From positions 1 through 39,263 of IMG/VR virus record IMGVR_UViG_3300035703_000196: a DNA stretch of 39,263 nucleotides. One strand, given 5' to 3'. Source of the DNA: a virus. Positions within the stretch are counted from its first letter, which is position 1; every line of letters starts with the position of its first letter. Positions 9,564 to 16,350 of this stretch are shown piece by piece. Below the pieces are notes generated by a model that did no database searches, was not told the origin of the DNA, and saw nothing but the letters and a program-made list of their open reading frames with translations. The position numbers were made by a program, and so were the translations under genes.

Positions 9564-10006
9564 TAAATAACTGTCCTTAAATACTGTACGTAATCTTTGG
9601 TAGCCTGCGATGTACCTGGTTGACTAGCCCAGAACTCAAGCATTGGATAGTAATCACGAATCATATTAATGTCTGGGTCTTCTACTGGACCAGATGGCAA
9701 ACCAGGAATTGAATTAGCACCAGGACCAACTGGAACGCCATTAGTGATAGGGTCGTTAGGGTCCATTGTTTCTGCCGTGATAGGAGTAATTGGAGCCAAT
9801 GAACGCATTTCACCCATGCGAGCAGAACCAGCATTAAATGACGGAGCTTTTTTTAATGGAGCGGATGCGGCTTGCTCATTGATTTGCTTATTCATTCCGT
9901 ATGCAAATCCTTCAGCGACTCGTCCATCTGTACGACGTGAAAGCGCACCTGGACCAGAAACTGGAGCAGGGTTACCTGGCTTACGATATCCGCCTTGAGT
10001 TGCCAT
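9563..10006 (-). CDS. Pro/Gly-rich virion-operon protein, 147 aa
   Basis: Unrecognised. The N-terminal two thirds are low-complexity, rich in Pro, Gly and Ala ('GGYRKPGNPAPVSGPGALS', 'GVPVGPGANSIPGLPSGPV') and probably disordered. The C-terminus is a short helical domain ('DINMIRDYYPMLEFWASQPG'). It sits between the proteasome-like gene and the giant internal protein, with its stop touching the next start. A flexible linker or cargo protein of the head is possible. Confidence 0.6.
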   Translation of the reverse strand: MATQGGYRKPGNPAPVSGPGALSRRTDGRVAEGFAYGMNKQINEQAASAPLKKAPSFNAGSARMGEMRSLAPITPITAETMDPNDPITNGVPVGPGANSIPGLPSGPVEDPDINMIRDYYPMLEFWASQPGTSQATKDYVQYLRTVI

Positions 10007-10014
10007 GTTTCCTC

Positions 10015-10560
10015 CTACTTAGTAAATTGCTCAAAGATATGAAACGGCGGAGCCGTCTCGTTATGGTTAAGTGCTGCAATTCGCATTGCATCTAGCATTG
10101 TAGTTCCTGCGTGAAGTGCTCCAACTGCGAAGTCTCCACCTGAACCGATGCCGTAAAATCCGCTACTATTCATACTGATAGAGAAATCAGAATCCATCTC
10201 AAAGATAGTTCCGTTAATTCCAAGTAAAAGATTTAATTCAAACTTATTGTCATCAGCATCTGATGTTTTGTTAAAGTCTACGCCTGCTTCAGTTAGTGCC
10301 GATTTAATAGATGGCACAACTTTATTAATTACAAACTCATATAAGTTTGCTTTAGCTTTTACTGTAACTAGTGGAGGCGTCCACCCATGAAGTACCACTT
10401 GCAAACTACGATAGTTACCAGCACCACTAATAATATAACTTCCACGTTCAACTGCCTTTGTCATGTTAGGGTGAGTATAAAGTTTGCCAGCAGCATGGAT
10501 TCGACTGTCTGCTACGATTACACACTTGTCTTCGTGCTGTACGCCGATAATCGTAGTCAT
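10015..10560 (-). CDS. Proteasome/HslV-like Ntn-hydrolase
   Basis: 181 residues, the size of HslV or a mature proteasome beta subunit. It begins MTTIIGV, as HslV begins MTTIVSV, so removing Met would expose a catalytic Thr. 'VIVADSR' matches the conserved Asp region ('VIAGDGQ' in HslV), and a Lys follows in 'HPNMTKAVE' where HslV has its catalytic Lys. 'SYIISGAGNY' parallels 'KVIAGFAGG', and 'GIGSGGDFAVGAL' parallels 'AIGSGGPYAQAAA'. No ATPase partner is encoded. It lies directly after the portal gene, where many phages code the prohead protease, so a role in head maturation is plausible. It could instead act on host proteins. The ribosome site AGGAGGGGACA is strong. Confidence 0.75.
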   Translation of the reverse strand: MTTIIGVQHEDKCVIVADSRIHAAGKLYTHPNMTKAVERGSYIISGAGNYRSLQVVLHGWTPPLVTVKAKANLYEFVINKVVPSIKSALTEAGVDFNKTSDADDNKFELNLLLGINGTIFEMDSDFSISMNSSGFYGIGSGGDFAVGALHAGTTMLDAMRIAALNHNETAPPFHIFEQFTK

Positions 10561-10574
10561 TGTCCCCTCCTAGT

Positions 10575-12341
10575 TTATATACGTCGCGTTGAACGAACGC
10601 TTGCTGTTGGTGTTCCTCCACCAGTAATGCCTGATAGTAAACTCATAATGTCTGGTGGCGCTGCTTCAATTTCAGGGTTAGCGCCTCCTGCTGAAGCACC
10701 AGCGGGAACAGGGGACGGTTGCTCAACCGCTTGTTGGGCCCCAGCAGGAGGAACTGGTTGCGGCTGTGGCGTAAAGACTTCTTCGATGACGTCCTCTAGT
10801 GCCTGTCCCTTTTGGCGTGCCTTAATGACAGCCGCAATCTGTCGCACTACTTCAGAAGCGTCCTGGCCTTGCATAGCCATCTGTGGTATCGCTTGAGAGA
10901 GTGCAGTAATGGAACCGAGTAATGATTGACGCATATTCTCGATTTCAATCTTTTCTAGTTCTTGTGTGACGTTGACTGTGAATGGTAGTTCACGCATCGC
11001 CATATCCTTGGAGATTAATCCACCACCAAGTGCCTGGAGCATAAAAATAAGTCCTTGTGCTGGGTTAAGACCAGCAAGCATTCCGTAACGAACATCGGCC
11101 GAGTAGTCACCCTTGATGTCCTTGCGTGGGTTGTACGTAATCTCGTACGGGGAACCTGAGTCAACACCACGGATAGTCTTTTCTTCTGGGAAAATAGCTT
11201 CATCAACTTCAAAGCAGATACTGATTACATCGCGTAGAGCAGATGCAAAGATTGCCTGGGCTGATTTAACTTGTGTATCAAAGGCTCCCATAAGAGCCTG
11301 TACGCCTTGACCAGTAACAACTGAAGCGTTGATATTTCCTGTACGTGATTCAGGATAGCGTGCACCAACACGCAATTCTTGATTGAGTAAGTTCTGCTCA
11401 GTGAACGCACCTGCTGGAATATTAAGTTCCACACGGCGGACACCTGCTGGGTTAGCTGTACGAATAACAGCGTCGCCACCAAGTTGCAACTCTTGTACAT
11501 CCTGTGGAAGTACGATAGGAGCCTGAACTGATTTTTCTGCAGCTTCCATAGCAAGCAACGCAAAGCGGTTGCGAAGAAGTTGGATGCCAAGAATATCATC
11601 AAACTGTCCGCGTAGTTCATCATCGATGGATGGCTTGCGTGCTACAACAATCATCATCTTGCCCAATGGATTCTTAGCACGTGATAGTACTAGGTTATCC
11701 TTTGTAGGGATGTAGATGATAGACTGGTCTTTGTCAAAGTAGCGAATCATTTCTACCTGAGTATTTAAGTCTTGGCGGTAGCCGTGGCCACCTAACAAGG
11801 AGTACTCATACTCAGGGAACAATGCGACTAACTCTGCTAATGACATGAGGTAGCGTTTTGCAAAGGCAATGCAGCGTCCGTAGCGGTCGAATTCTGGGTA
11901 AGCACCCACTGGGTTTTCTAGGCGGATGCGTGGCATCTTTGCTTCCTCGTCCAATTCAATAAAGAATGGGAGGAAACCGTAGGTTAGGTACCAGTCAGCA
12001 CCTTGGTACATTTGCACAGCAAGGTCTGCATGTGCAAAGTAGTTAGAGGCAATACGTGTACGTTTGTCAGCAAACTGACGTGCTCTATCTGAAACTGAGT
12101 TGGCTGCTGAACAGTTAACCGCAGGGAGGGGCGCCATAACTTCTGACAAGTCGCGTGCGACAATGTCAATAAAGTTTGCGACTACGTTAGCATCTACGCC
12201 ATCTGGAAAAAAGTCAGGATAAACAGATGCAATGTTACCCTTGCGGACTGCAAGAACGTCGAGGTTGCGACCGTCGCGTTCAGCGTTGCGGAAGCGAAGG
12301 TTCTCGACTCTCGCCGCAACTTGTTCCATTGATAATGCCAT
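10575..12341 (-). CDS. Portal protein
   Basis: 588 residues, a normal length for portals. It is coded after the terminase with one small gene between, which is the standard position. The protein has a mixed alpha/beta N-terminal half ('IASVYPDFFPDGVDANVVANFIDIV', 'FLPFFIELDEEAKMPRIRLEN'), a helical middle ('LRNRFALLAMEAAEKSVQAP') and a Pro/Ala/Gln-rich disordered C-terminus from about residue 520. It would form the twelve-fold ring through which DNA is packaged and ejected. No unmistakable motif is visible, so the call depends on size, order and general pattern. Confidence 0.75.
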   Translation of the reverse strand: MALSMEQVAARVENLRFRNAERDGRNLDVLAVRKGNIASVYPDFFPDGVDANVVANFIDIVARDLSEVMAPLPAVNCSAANSVSDRARQFADKRTRIASNYFAHADLAVQMYQGADWYLTYGFLPFFIELDEEAKMPRIRLENPVGAYPEFDRYGRCIAFAKRYLMSLAELVALFPEYEYSLLGGHGYRQDLNTQVEMIRYFDKDQSIIYIPTKDNLVLSRAKNPLGKMMIVVARKPSIDDELRGQFDDILGIQLLRNRFALLAMEAAEKSVQAPIVLPQDVQELQLGGDAVIRTANPAGVRRVELNIPAGAFTEQNLLNQELRVGARYPESRTGNINASVVTGQGVQALMGAFDTQVKSAQAIFASALRDVISICFEVDEAIFPEEKTIRGVDSGSPYEITYNPRKDIKGDYSADVRYGMLAGLNPAQGLIFMLQALGGGLISKDMAMRELPFTVNVTQELEKIEIENMRQSLLGSITALSQAIPQMAMQGQDASEVVRQIAAVIKARQKGQALEDVIEEVFTPQPQPVPPAGAQQAVEQPSPVPAGASAGGANPEIEAAPPDIMSLLSGITGGGTPTASVRSTRRI

Positions 12342-12370
12342 TGTTATCCTAACGTAGTTTTAAAAAAAAA

Positions 12371-12796
12371 TTATTTATTCTGCCAGTTCATTCCGCCACC
12401 CATTGGCTTGTAAATACCGCCAACCATGGAGCCACCTTTACCAGCAATACCACTAAGATTTCTTGTTTTGATTGGTACTGTTTTTGCTGGTGTTAGTTTT
12501 CCACTCATGCCAACCTTAGATTCAGTACGTGCTCGAGCGCGGGCACCATCAACATTTTGAGAAGGATACTTTTTCTTCATGGCTTCATCACTCATGAATT
12601 CCATGCCTTCACGCGAACGGCGAGCAACCCCACGAAGTGGACCGCGGCCCTTGCCAGTATCTTGTGCTCGGCCTAATGCTGCTTCGCCTGCTTGTGTTTG
12701 CTTGCTATTAATAGCACGAGAAGGAATGGTTACTTTTTTACCAGAAGGTTTTTTGTAAGTATTCTGTTTGCGTGCTTCATCTGCTGACTTTGCCAT
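12371..12796 (-). CDS. Small basic protein between terminase and portal, 141 aa
   Basis: Unrecognised. Strongly basic throughout ('KKPSGKKVTIPSRAINSKQ', 'ARARARTESKVG') and rich in Gly and Met near the C-terminus ('SMVGGIYKPMGGGM'). It is probably disordered and nucleic-acid binding. Its stop is followed on the coding strand by a run of nine T before the portal start. No second small terminase gene is present, but the large terminase carries its own helix-turn-helix, so I do not call this a small terminase. Confidence 0.6.
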   Translation of the reverse strand: MAKSADEARKQNTYKKPSGKKVTIPSRAINSKQTQAGEAALGRAQDTGKGRGPLRGVARRSREGMEFMSDEAMKKKYPSQNVDGARARARTESKVGMSGKLTPAKTVPIKTRNLSGIAGKGGSMVGGIYKPMGGGMNWQNK

Positions 12797-12804
12797 AATG
12801 ATTC

Positions 12805-14673
12805 CTATCCGTAAGTGTCAACCCATTGTTCGGCAAAGGCCTCATCTAAGTTGAGTGACATGCGTTGTTGTTTTTGACTTCTGGTTGCCCAGCGATTTGT
12901 TTGGTACTGTCCAACTGAAGAAGCCTTCTGCATTAATTCACGTATGCGAATGATAGCAAACCATAAAGCCATCACGCAGTCAGTTGGGTTCTTAGTCTCT
13001 GGCTTCCAAGTAATTAGTTGCTGTACAAGAGACTTGAGTCCCTCAGAGCCTTCGTTGCTTGGTAGTTCAATTAAACCGTTGTCTTGGTAGCGACCATCAT
13101 GGATAGTACCAAAGAGGCTAGACATAGATGCTACACCAAAAGATGTGTCCCACTTGTTCTTACCAGTAAAGTGTGAGTTTAACTGGCAGCCGTAGGTAGC
13201 CAGATAGTTACGCAGGTCAGTGTCCATAGCGTAGTACTTCTGGTGTGCGTTAATCTCAACACGAAACTCTTGTGGATGGTAACGCTCGACCCACTCACGA
13301 ATCAGAGCGTTTTCCTTTTGCGGAGTTGGGTCTGACATGTTAACGCAGTCAAGTACATAGATTCTACCATCGTCGCGGTTGTAAGATACTGCCACGAACG
13401 CTGAGCGTCCAGATACGGCAGGGTCAAAACCAATTACGGTGTAGGTGGAGTTTCCGCTGCGCGGGTGCCCTGGAGTACCTGGTTTAAGCGGTCCACGCTT
13501 TCGCATACCGTTGACACATCCTGCAACTGCTGTTGGCGAGAATATAGAATCGGACTGGACGTCTTCTTGTTGGTAGACCATAGCCCAGACAGATGCCGCC
13601 ACTTCAGAGCGGCGCGTAAAGAGCGAGGGTCCATCCCATTTCGGATAAAGTCCATTGTCATCAGGTTCATCAATCTCGTTCTCCTGCATTGTGGTCTTAG
13701 GCCACAGCGTCTTCCAGTTTTCAGGCTTCTCGTCAAACTGAAGTACGGCAGGCATTGCAAAGTAGGTAAAGGGTGACTTGCCACCAGACCATTGCTGGGA
13801 GTCACGTAGCATTTTGTATAGGTCAATTGGTGCAACTCGAGTGCCAACGATAATTAGTTTACCATGTCGCCCAAGGCGGGTAATAACTTCTTTTTGAATC
13901 CACTCGAGCTGCTTTTCCCACTCGTGGGCGTTGGAGCCCATAACAGCATCGTCGATGATAATCAGGTCAGCACGTGCACCGTAAATCTGGGAGCCCATAC
14001 CTAGGGCTTGGACCGTAGGGTCCTTCTCGCCAGAGTCGCGGCCTGTGCCCAGATAAATCATGTCGGCAGACCATTGTGTTGAGTCTGCCTTATAGCCACC
14101 GTTGGGGCCAAAGGCCACTTGTAACTTGGTGTAGGCTGGGTGGGAAAGTCTAGTTTTAATCGCCCCAAGAAACTTGCGGGCCATACCCTGAGTCTTTGAA
14201 ACAATGATGACGCGGGCGTTGGGGTTAGTCACAATCTTGTAGACGACATAGTTAGTCGTGATGACTGTGGACTTGGCGTGCTCAGGCGGTACGTTAATCA
14301 GTACACGGTTAGCCGCCCCTGGCTCGTAGGTCATGGCTGGGTCCATCCAGCGCGGCTCACGGCCCTCAATCAAATCTACCCAGTCAAGGTGATGGTCAAA
14401 GAGTTTGGTGTCTAGGAACTGCTCAGAGAAGTCTGGGAATGAGATATCGCCCAGTTCCTTTAGGTCAGTCTTGATGCCTTTACCCTCGAGGCGAGCAGCC
14501 TCGGCACGTTCTTTGAACTCAGGGTCAGTTGCACACCATTGGCGGAAGGCCACGTCTGAGCGGCCTACAGAGGCCATAGCCTGGGTAATCGTGCTACCCT
14601 GACTCAGTTGCTGCAGGGCCTTTTCTTGCGCCTCGCGCTTGGGGATGTTCTGAATCCCAGGTTTTCTACCCAT
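12805..14673 (-). CDS. terL: Terminase large subunit with N-terminal helix-turn-helix
   Basis: 622 residues. The ATPase domain shows a Walker A variant in 'NVPPEHAKST' (about residue 130), Walker B 'ADLIIIDDAV' and a coupling motif 'IIVGTRVA'. The nuclease domain begins with 'VIGFDPAVSG' (first catalytic Asp) and ends with a conserved Asp region 'NPTDCVMALWFA'. Residues 10-55 ('EKALQQLSQGSTITQAMASVGRS') look like a DNA-binding helix-turn-helix, usually a separate small-subunit property, so this may be a fused recognition domain. It is the first gene of the late operon, with AGGGGAC as ribosome site, and would cut and pump the replicated DNA into procapsids. Confidence 0.93.
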   Translation of the reverse strand: MGRKPGIQNIPKREAQEKALQQLSQGSTITQAMASVGRSDVAFRQWCATDPEFKERAEAARLEGKGIKTDLKELGDISFPDFSEQFLDTKLFDHHLDWVDLIEGREPRWMDPAMTYEPGAANRVLINVPPEHAKSTVITTNYVVYKIVTNPNARVIIVSKTQGMARKFLGAIKTRLSHPAYTKLQVAFGPNGGYKADSTQWSADMIYLGTGRDSGEKDPTVQALGMGSQIYGARADLIIIDDAVMGSNAHEWEKQLEWIQKEVITRLGRHGKLIIVGTRVAPIDLYKMLRDSQQWSGGKSPFTYFAMPAVLQFDEKPENWKTLWPKTTMQENEIDEPDDNGLYPKWDGPSLFTRRSEVAASVWAMVYQQEDVQSDSIFSPTAVAGCVNGMRKRGPLKPGTPGHPRSGNSTYTVIGFDPAVSGRSAFVAVSYNRDDGRIYVLDCVNMSDPTPQKENALIREWVERYHPQEFRVEINAHQKYYAMDTDLRNYLATYGCQLNSHFTGKNKWDTSFGVASMSSLFGTIHDGRYQDNGLIELPSNEGSEGLKSLVQQLITWKPETKNPTDCVMALWFAIIRIRELMQKASSVGQYQTNRWATRSQKQQRMSLNLDEAFAEQWVDTYG

Positions 14674-14760
14674 CAGTTTGTCCCCTAATTACAGTCATTT
14701 AACGCTAGCCGATTAACGGCAGAACTTCCCCATATATATAATATATTATATAATATATAA

Positions 14761-14791
14761 GAGTCGCGGAGTCTTAAACGGAGCGACTCCG
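14761..14791. promoter_or_regulatory. Alternative hairpins GAGTCGC/GCGACTC and CGGAG/CTCCG
   Basis: GAGTCGC (14761-14767) can pair with GCGACTC (14783-14789). A second, mutually exclusive hairpin pairs CGGAG (14779-14783) with CTCCG (14787-14791) around the triloop CGA. A further AT inverted repeat (TATATGTA/TACATATA) follows at about 14792-14813. The position suits a leader or origin structure upstream of the terminase. Confidence 0.45.
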
Positions 14792-14908
14792 TATATGTAT
14801 TTCTATACATATAAGATAACCTGTTCAAATCGTAAAAGCGAACAGATTATATCAATATATTTTAAAAGCCCTGTTCAGGGCTATATATAGGGGGCTACTG
14901 ATATATAT

Positions 14909-14967
14909 CGCAGGGGGTAATCACAATATAACAGAAATTTTTATTGGGATACTATACACCCCCTGCG
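14909..14967. repeat. Perfect 10-bp inverted repeat with 39-base AT-rich loop
   Basis: CGCAGGGGGT (14909-14918) is exactly complementary to ACCCCCTGCG (14958-14967). The loop is AT-rich with a TTTTT run. GC-rich arms around an AT-rich centre in a gene-free region fit an origin element, a transcription barrier between the divergent operons or a protein-binding site. An additional short hairpin, AGCCC/GGGCT, lies just to the left near 14870-14885. Confidence 0.5.
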
Positions 14968-15069
14968 TATCAAAATTAAATAATCTGGGGTCAAATTGTC
15001 GACAAATAGATAAAACTATAAAGAGATTAAGCGGTTTAGGTATTTATAGACTTACCGACACTCCACCCA

Positions 15070-15218
15070 CCCACAGCAGACTCTCAGGAAACTCACAGTT
15101 AACTCTCAGTTTTGGGGGGCTATAATAATTCTCAGGAAGTTCTCAGGTAACTCTCAGACTTAACAGGGTGTGACCCACGTCACAGGATACTCTCAGACTT
15201 CTCTCAGGAAACTCACAG
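15070..15218. repeat. Eleven CTCTCAG-like boxes in three phased groups
   Basis: Seven-base boxes begin at 15070, 15081, 15092 and 15103; at 15129, 15140 and 15151; and at 15179, 15190, 15201 and 15212. Inside each group the spacing is exactly 11 bp, one helical turn. The boxes read CCCACAG, CTCTCAG, CTCACAG, CTCTCAG; TTCTCAG, TTCTCAG, CTCTCAG; GTCACAG, CTCTCAG, CTCTCAG, CTCACAG. Spacers are four bases, mostly A/T-rich. Seven-base direct repeats with four-base spacers are the architecture of OmpR/PhoB-family operators. The actinobacterial PhoP site TCACAGC-N4-TCACAGC is very close in sequence. The array ends 44 bp before a -35 element, as an activator site would. Iterons for a replication initiator are the alternative. 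Confidence 0.8.
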
Positions 15219-15242
15219 GGAAAGTGTGAGCGACATCACAAT

Positions 15243-15286
15243 GGGTTGAGCGTGTTGGGTGCTTGACATTGTGGGGTTGAGCGTGT
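15243..15286. repeat. 13-bp direct repeat GGGTTGAGCGTGT
   Basis: GGGTTGAGCGTGT occurs at 15243-15255 and again at 15274-15286, 31 bp apart (three helical turns). The second copy lies in the spacer of the promoter at 15263-15291 and ends at the first base of its -10, while the first lies just upstream of its -35. This is the usual layout for a repressor binding two sites around a promoter. Confidence 0.55.
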
Positions 15287-15291
15287 AGTCT
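15263..15291 (+). promoter_or_regulatory. Early promoter PE1 (TTGACA-17-TAGTCT)
   Basis: A perfect -35 TTGACA at 15263-15268, a 17-base spacer and a weak -10 TAGTCT at 15286-15291. A strong -35 with poor -10 is compatible with dependence on an activator or with repression through the flanking 13-bp repeats. It is the first rightward promoter after the phased box array. Confidence 0.5.
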
Positions 15292-15361
15292 TTGTCTTGT
15301 AATCGGATAGGGGAATAACCCCAAAGGGTCACAAAGCAAGACACGGGTCAATCGTGAGTAG

Positions 15362-15389
15362 TTGACAAGGTAGAATTATCGTGTATAAT
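15362..15389 (+). promoter_or_regulatory. Early promoter PE2 (TTGACA-16-TATAAT)
   Basis: Both hexamers are perfect consensus: TTGACA at 15362-15367 and TATAAT at 15384-15389 with a 16-base spacer. It should be the strongest host-type promoter in the region. The first coding start is more than 200 bases downstream, so its transcript begins with a long leader containing the structured segment at 15453-15529. Confidence 0.8.
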
Positions 15390-15452
15390 TCTCCAAAGAT
15401 AGGCAGACCTAGCGAAAGTTAGAGCGTCACTTATCAAAGACAATTCAATAGT

Positions 15453-15529
15453 GTGTAGGTCGGTAGTCTTGATTAGATACTTAGTAACAGCGGGACGCCC
15501 GTGAGTATCACGACACGCCCGACCTACAC
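15453..15529 (+). ncRNA. Structured leader or small RNA candidate
   Basis: GTGTAGGTCGG (15453-15463) is exactly complementary to CCGACCTACAC (15519-15529), an 11-bp closing stem. Inside it are two competing hairpins: CGGG/CCCG around ACG (15491-15501) and CGTGA/TCACG around GTA (15500-15512). The block is transcribed from the perfect promoter at 15362-15389 and ends before the next promoter. No T run follows, so it is not a plain terminator. It may be a small RNA, an attenuator or a DNA-level origin structure. Confidence 0.45.
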
Positions 15530-15536
15530 GCTAGAA

Positions 15537-15565
15537 TTGACAAAGCAATACAAAGCATGTATAGT
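15537..15565 (+). promoter_or_regulatory. Early promoter PE3 (TTGACA-17-TATAGT)
   Basis: TTGACA at 15537-15542, 17-base spacer, TATAGT at 15560-15565. It directly precedes the gene at 15601. Its context GAATTGACAAAG...ATGTATAGTAC is nearly the same as that of the promoter at 16322-16350, so the two look like copies of one promoter cassette. Confidence 0.8.
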
Positions 15566-15600
15566 ACGGATTACAACTTAACGAGAGAGGATAGATAGAC

Positions 15601-15903
15601 ATGAGTTACAACCCCTACGGGGGTGGTAGTGGTAGTATCGTAGTTACGCCTAGTAAGCCTATTGTGACGGCTCGCCGTCTAGGTAGCCCTAATGCGCGAC
15701 TCACCGATACTAAGCATGGCAAGGCTGTACGCCGTACACGCCCACGCCACGCCGTAACGACCAACCGACCTAAGGTTGAGCGTGTGCTACCGACCCTAAC
15801 TGAACAGGAACAGGAACGCCTAGCCCGCGCCCTAGCACTTAGCGAACGCGAACGCGAGTTCCGCGCCACGCTACCTAGCGTACACATAGACGCGAACGAC
15901 TAA
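15601..15903 (+). CDS. First early protein, 100 aa, basic
   Basis: Unrecognised. The Gly-rich start 'SYNPYGGGSGSIVV' is followed by a basic stretch ('KHGKAVRRTRPRHAVTTNRPK', residues about 38-58) and an acidic helical C-terminus ('LTEQEQERLARALALSERERE'). Start ATG 15601 has GAGAGG 12-17 bases upstream and promoter PE3 35 bases upstream. As the first protein made it is a candidate for binding host RNA polymerase, nucleic acid or another host target, but nothing in the sequence shows which. Codon use is richer in C and G at third positions than in the late genes. Confidence 0.75.
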   Translation: MSYNPYGGGSGSIVVTPSKPIVTARRLGSPNARLTDTKHGKAVRRTRPRHAVTTNRPKVERVLPTLTEQEQERLARALALSEREREFRATLPSVHIDAND

Positions 15904-15908
15904 GATTA

Positions 15909-15957
15909 GCCACGCCCGACTCTGGGGGTAGGTCTAGGTTCGAGCCCTAGCGTGGCA
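15909..15957 (+). other. tRNA-like element: acceptor-like stem plus canonical T-arm
   Basis: GCCACG (15909-15914) pairs with CGTGGC (15951-15956). Inside it, CTAGG (15934-15938) pairs with CCTAG (15946-15950) around the seven-base loop TTCGAGC. This fits the tRNA T-loop rule exactly (G-TTCRANY-C). Only 19 bases replace the D-arm, anticodon arm and variable loop, and the 3' end reads ACGA rather than ACCA. It therefore cannot be a normal tRNA. It could be a tRNA-mimic RNA, a tRNA remnant or an attachment-site-like copy of a host tRNA 3' end, but no integrase is present. Confidence 0.5.
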
Positions 15958-15961
15958 CGAC

Positions 15962-15990
15962 TTGACAAGCCGTCAAGCCTATGGTAAGAT
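15962..15990 (+). promoter_or_regulatory. Early promoter PE4 (TTGACA-17-TAAGAT)
   Basis: TTGACA at 15962-15967, 17-base spacer, TAAGAT at 15985-15990. The next start is 31 bases after the -10 and is preceded by GAGAGAGGGTTAGAC, part of the shared early leader pattern. Confidence 0.75.
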
Positions 15991-16020
15991 ACACTTATCA
16001 TAACAGAGAGAGGGTTAGAC

Positions 16021-16161
16021 ATGACACTTTCAACGGGTGACATGTTCGCACTAATGATAGCCTTGCTATCGGTGAACATGGTACTATTGGTAGCGTTCCG
16101 TAGAGTCTACGTATTAGAGCGTAGATTACGCCGATACGAGGGCTACTATGACGCACGATAA
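16021..16161 (+). CDS. Small single-pass membrane protein, 46 aa
   Basis: Reads MTLSTGDMFALMIALLSV...: a hydrophobic segment at about residues 8-26 followed by a very basic, arginine-rich helix ('FRRVYVLERRLRRYEG'). This is a one-pass membrane protein with its basic tail probably in the cytoplasm. Strong ribosome site GAGAGAGGG and own promoter at 15962-15990. The end overlaps the next start by 14 bases. Small early membrane proteins of phages often block superinfection or perturb the host membrane; no family is recognised. Confidence 0.75.
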   Translation: MTLSTGDMFALMIALLSVNMVLLVAFRRVYVLERRLRRYEGYYDAR

Positions 16162-16336
16162 CCTACTATTGAACCTTACTCAACGTGAGGTCGAGGTAAT
16201 CCGCATGGCACTTAGAGTGCAAGAGGATACCCACAAGCGCAACGACTTCCCTAGTTTATTGCTAGAGGTACAAGACTTGCGCTCTAAGATTGCAGACATG
16301 ATTATAGATAACGCTAGAGAATTGACAAAGGCTTAA
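16148..16336 (+). CDS. Small helical early protein, 62 aa
   Basis: Unrecognised. Fully helical by appearance ('LTQREVEVIRMALRVQEDT', 'LLLEVQDLRSKIADMIID'), charged and without a membrane segment. It starts inside the end of the preceding gene, so it is translationally coupled to the small membrane protein. The last codons contain the -35 of the next promoter (TTGACA, 16322-16327). Confidence 0.65.
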   Translation: MTHDNLLLNLTQREVEVIRMALRVQEDTHKRNDFPSLLLEVQDLRSKIADMIIDNARELTKA

Positions 16337-16350
16337 CGCCATGCTATACT
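16322..16350 (+). promoter_or_regulatory. Early promoter PE5 (TTGACA-17-TATACT)
   Basis: TTGACA at 16322-16327 lies inside the coding end of the previous gene; a 17-base spacer leads to TATACT at 16345-16350. It drives the amidoligase gene, whose start is 31 bases beyond the -10. The flanks GAATTGACAAAG and ATGCTATACTAC repeat those of PE3. Confidence 0.8.

Larger units (their letters stand above)
14674..15600. other. Divergent control region, about 0.9 kb without genes
   Basis: No open frame of convincing quality on either strand. The left part (14730-15060) is AT-rich with TATA-like runs and several hairpins. The centre (15070-15218) carries the phased box array. The right part holds promoters and a structured segment. 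It separates the leftward late operon from the rightward early operon, so it should hold promoters for both, and it is the best candidate for the replication origin. I do not see a convincing consensus promoter pointing left to the terminase. Confidence 0.85.

Noticed and set aside
12361-12370. Run of A (T on coding strand) before the portal as a terminator
   Set aside because: No stem precedes it on the transcribed strand, and termination there would cut off the portal from the terminase transcript.
14822-14848. CTGTTC...GAACAG as a LexA/SOS box
   Set aside because: The half-sites are in the opposite order and too far apart for the actinobacterial GAAC-N4-GTTC operator.
15070-15218. CRISPR array
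   Set aside because: Units of 11 bp with 4-base spacers are far too short, and there are no cas1/cas2 genes; the Cas4-like nuclease belongs to the replication operon.
15886-15957. Full-length tRNA ending at 15957
   Set aside because: The only sequence complementary to the 3' acceptor strand is at 15909-15914, leaving no room for D and anticodon arms; extending upstream gives no acceptor pairing.
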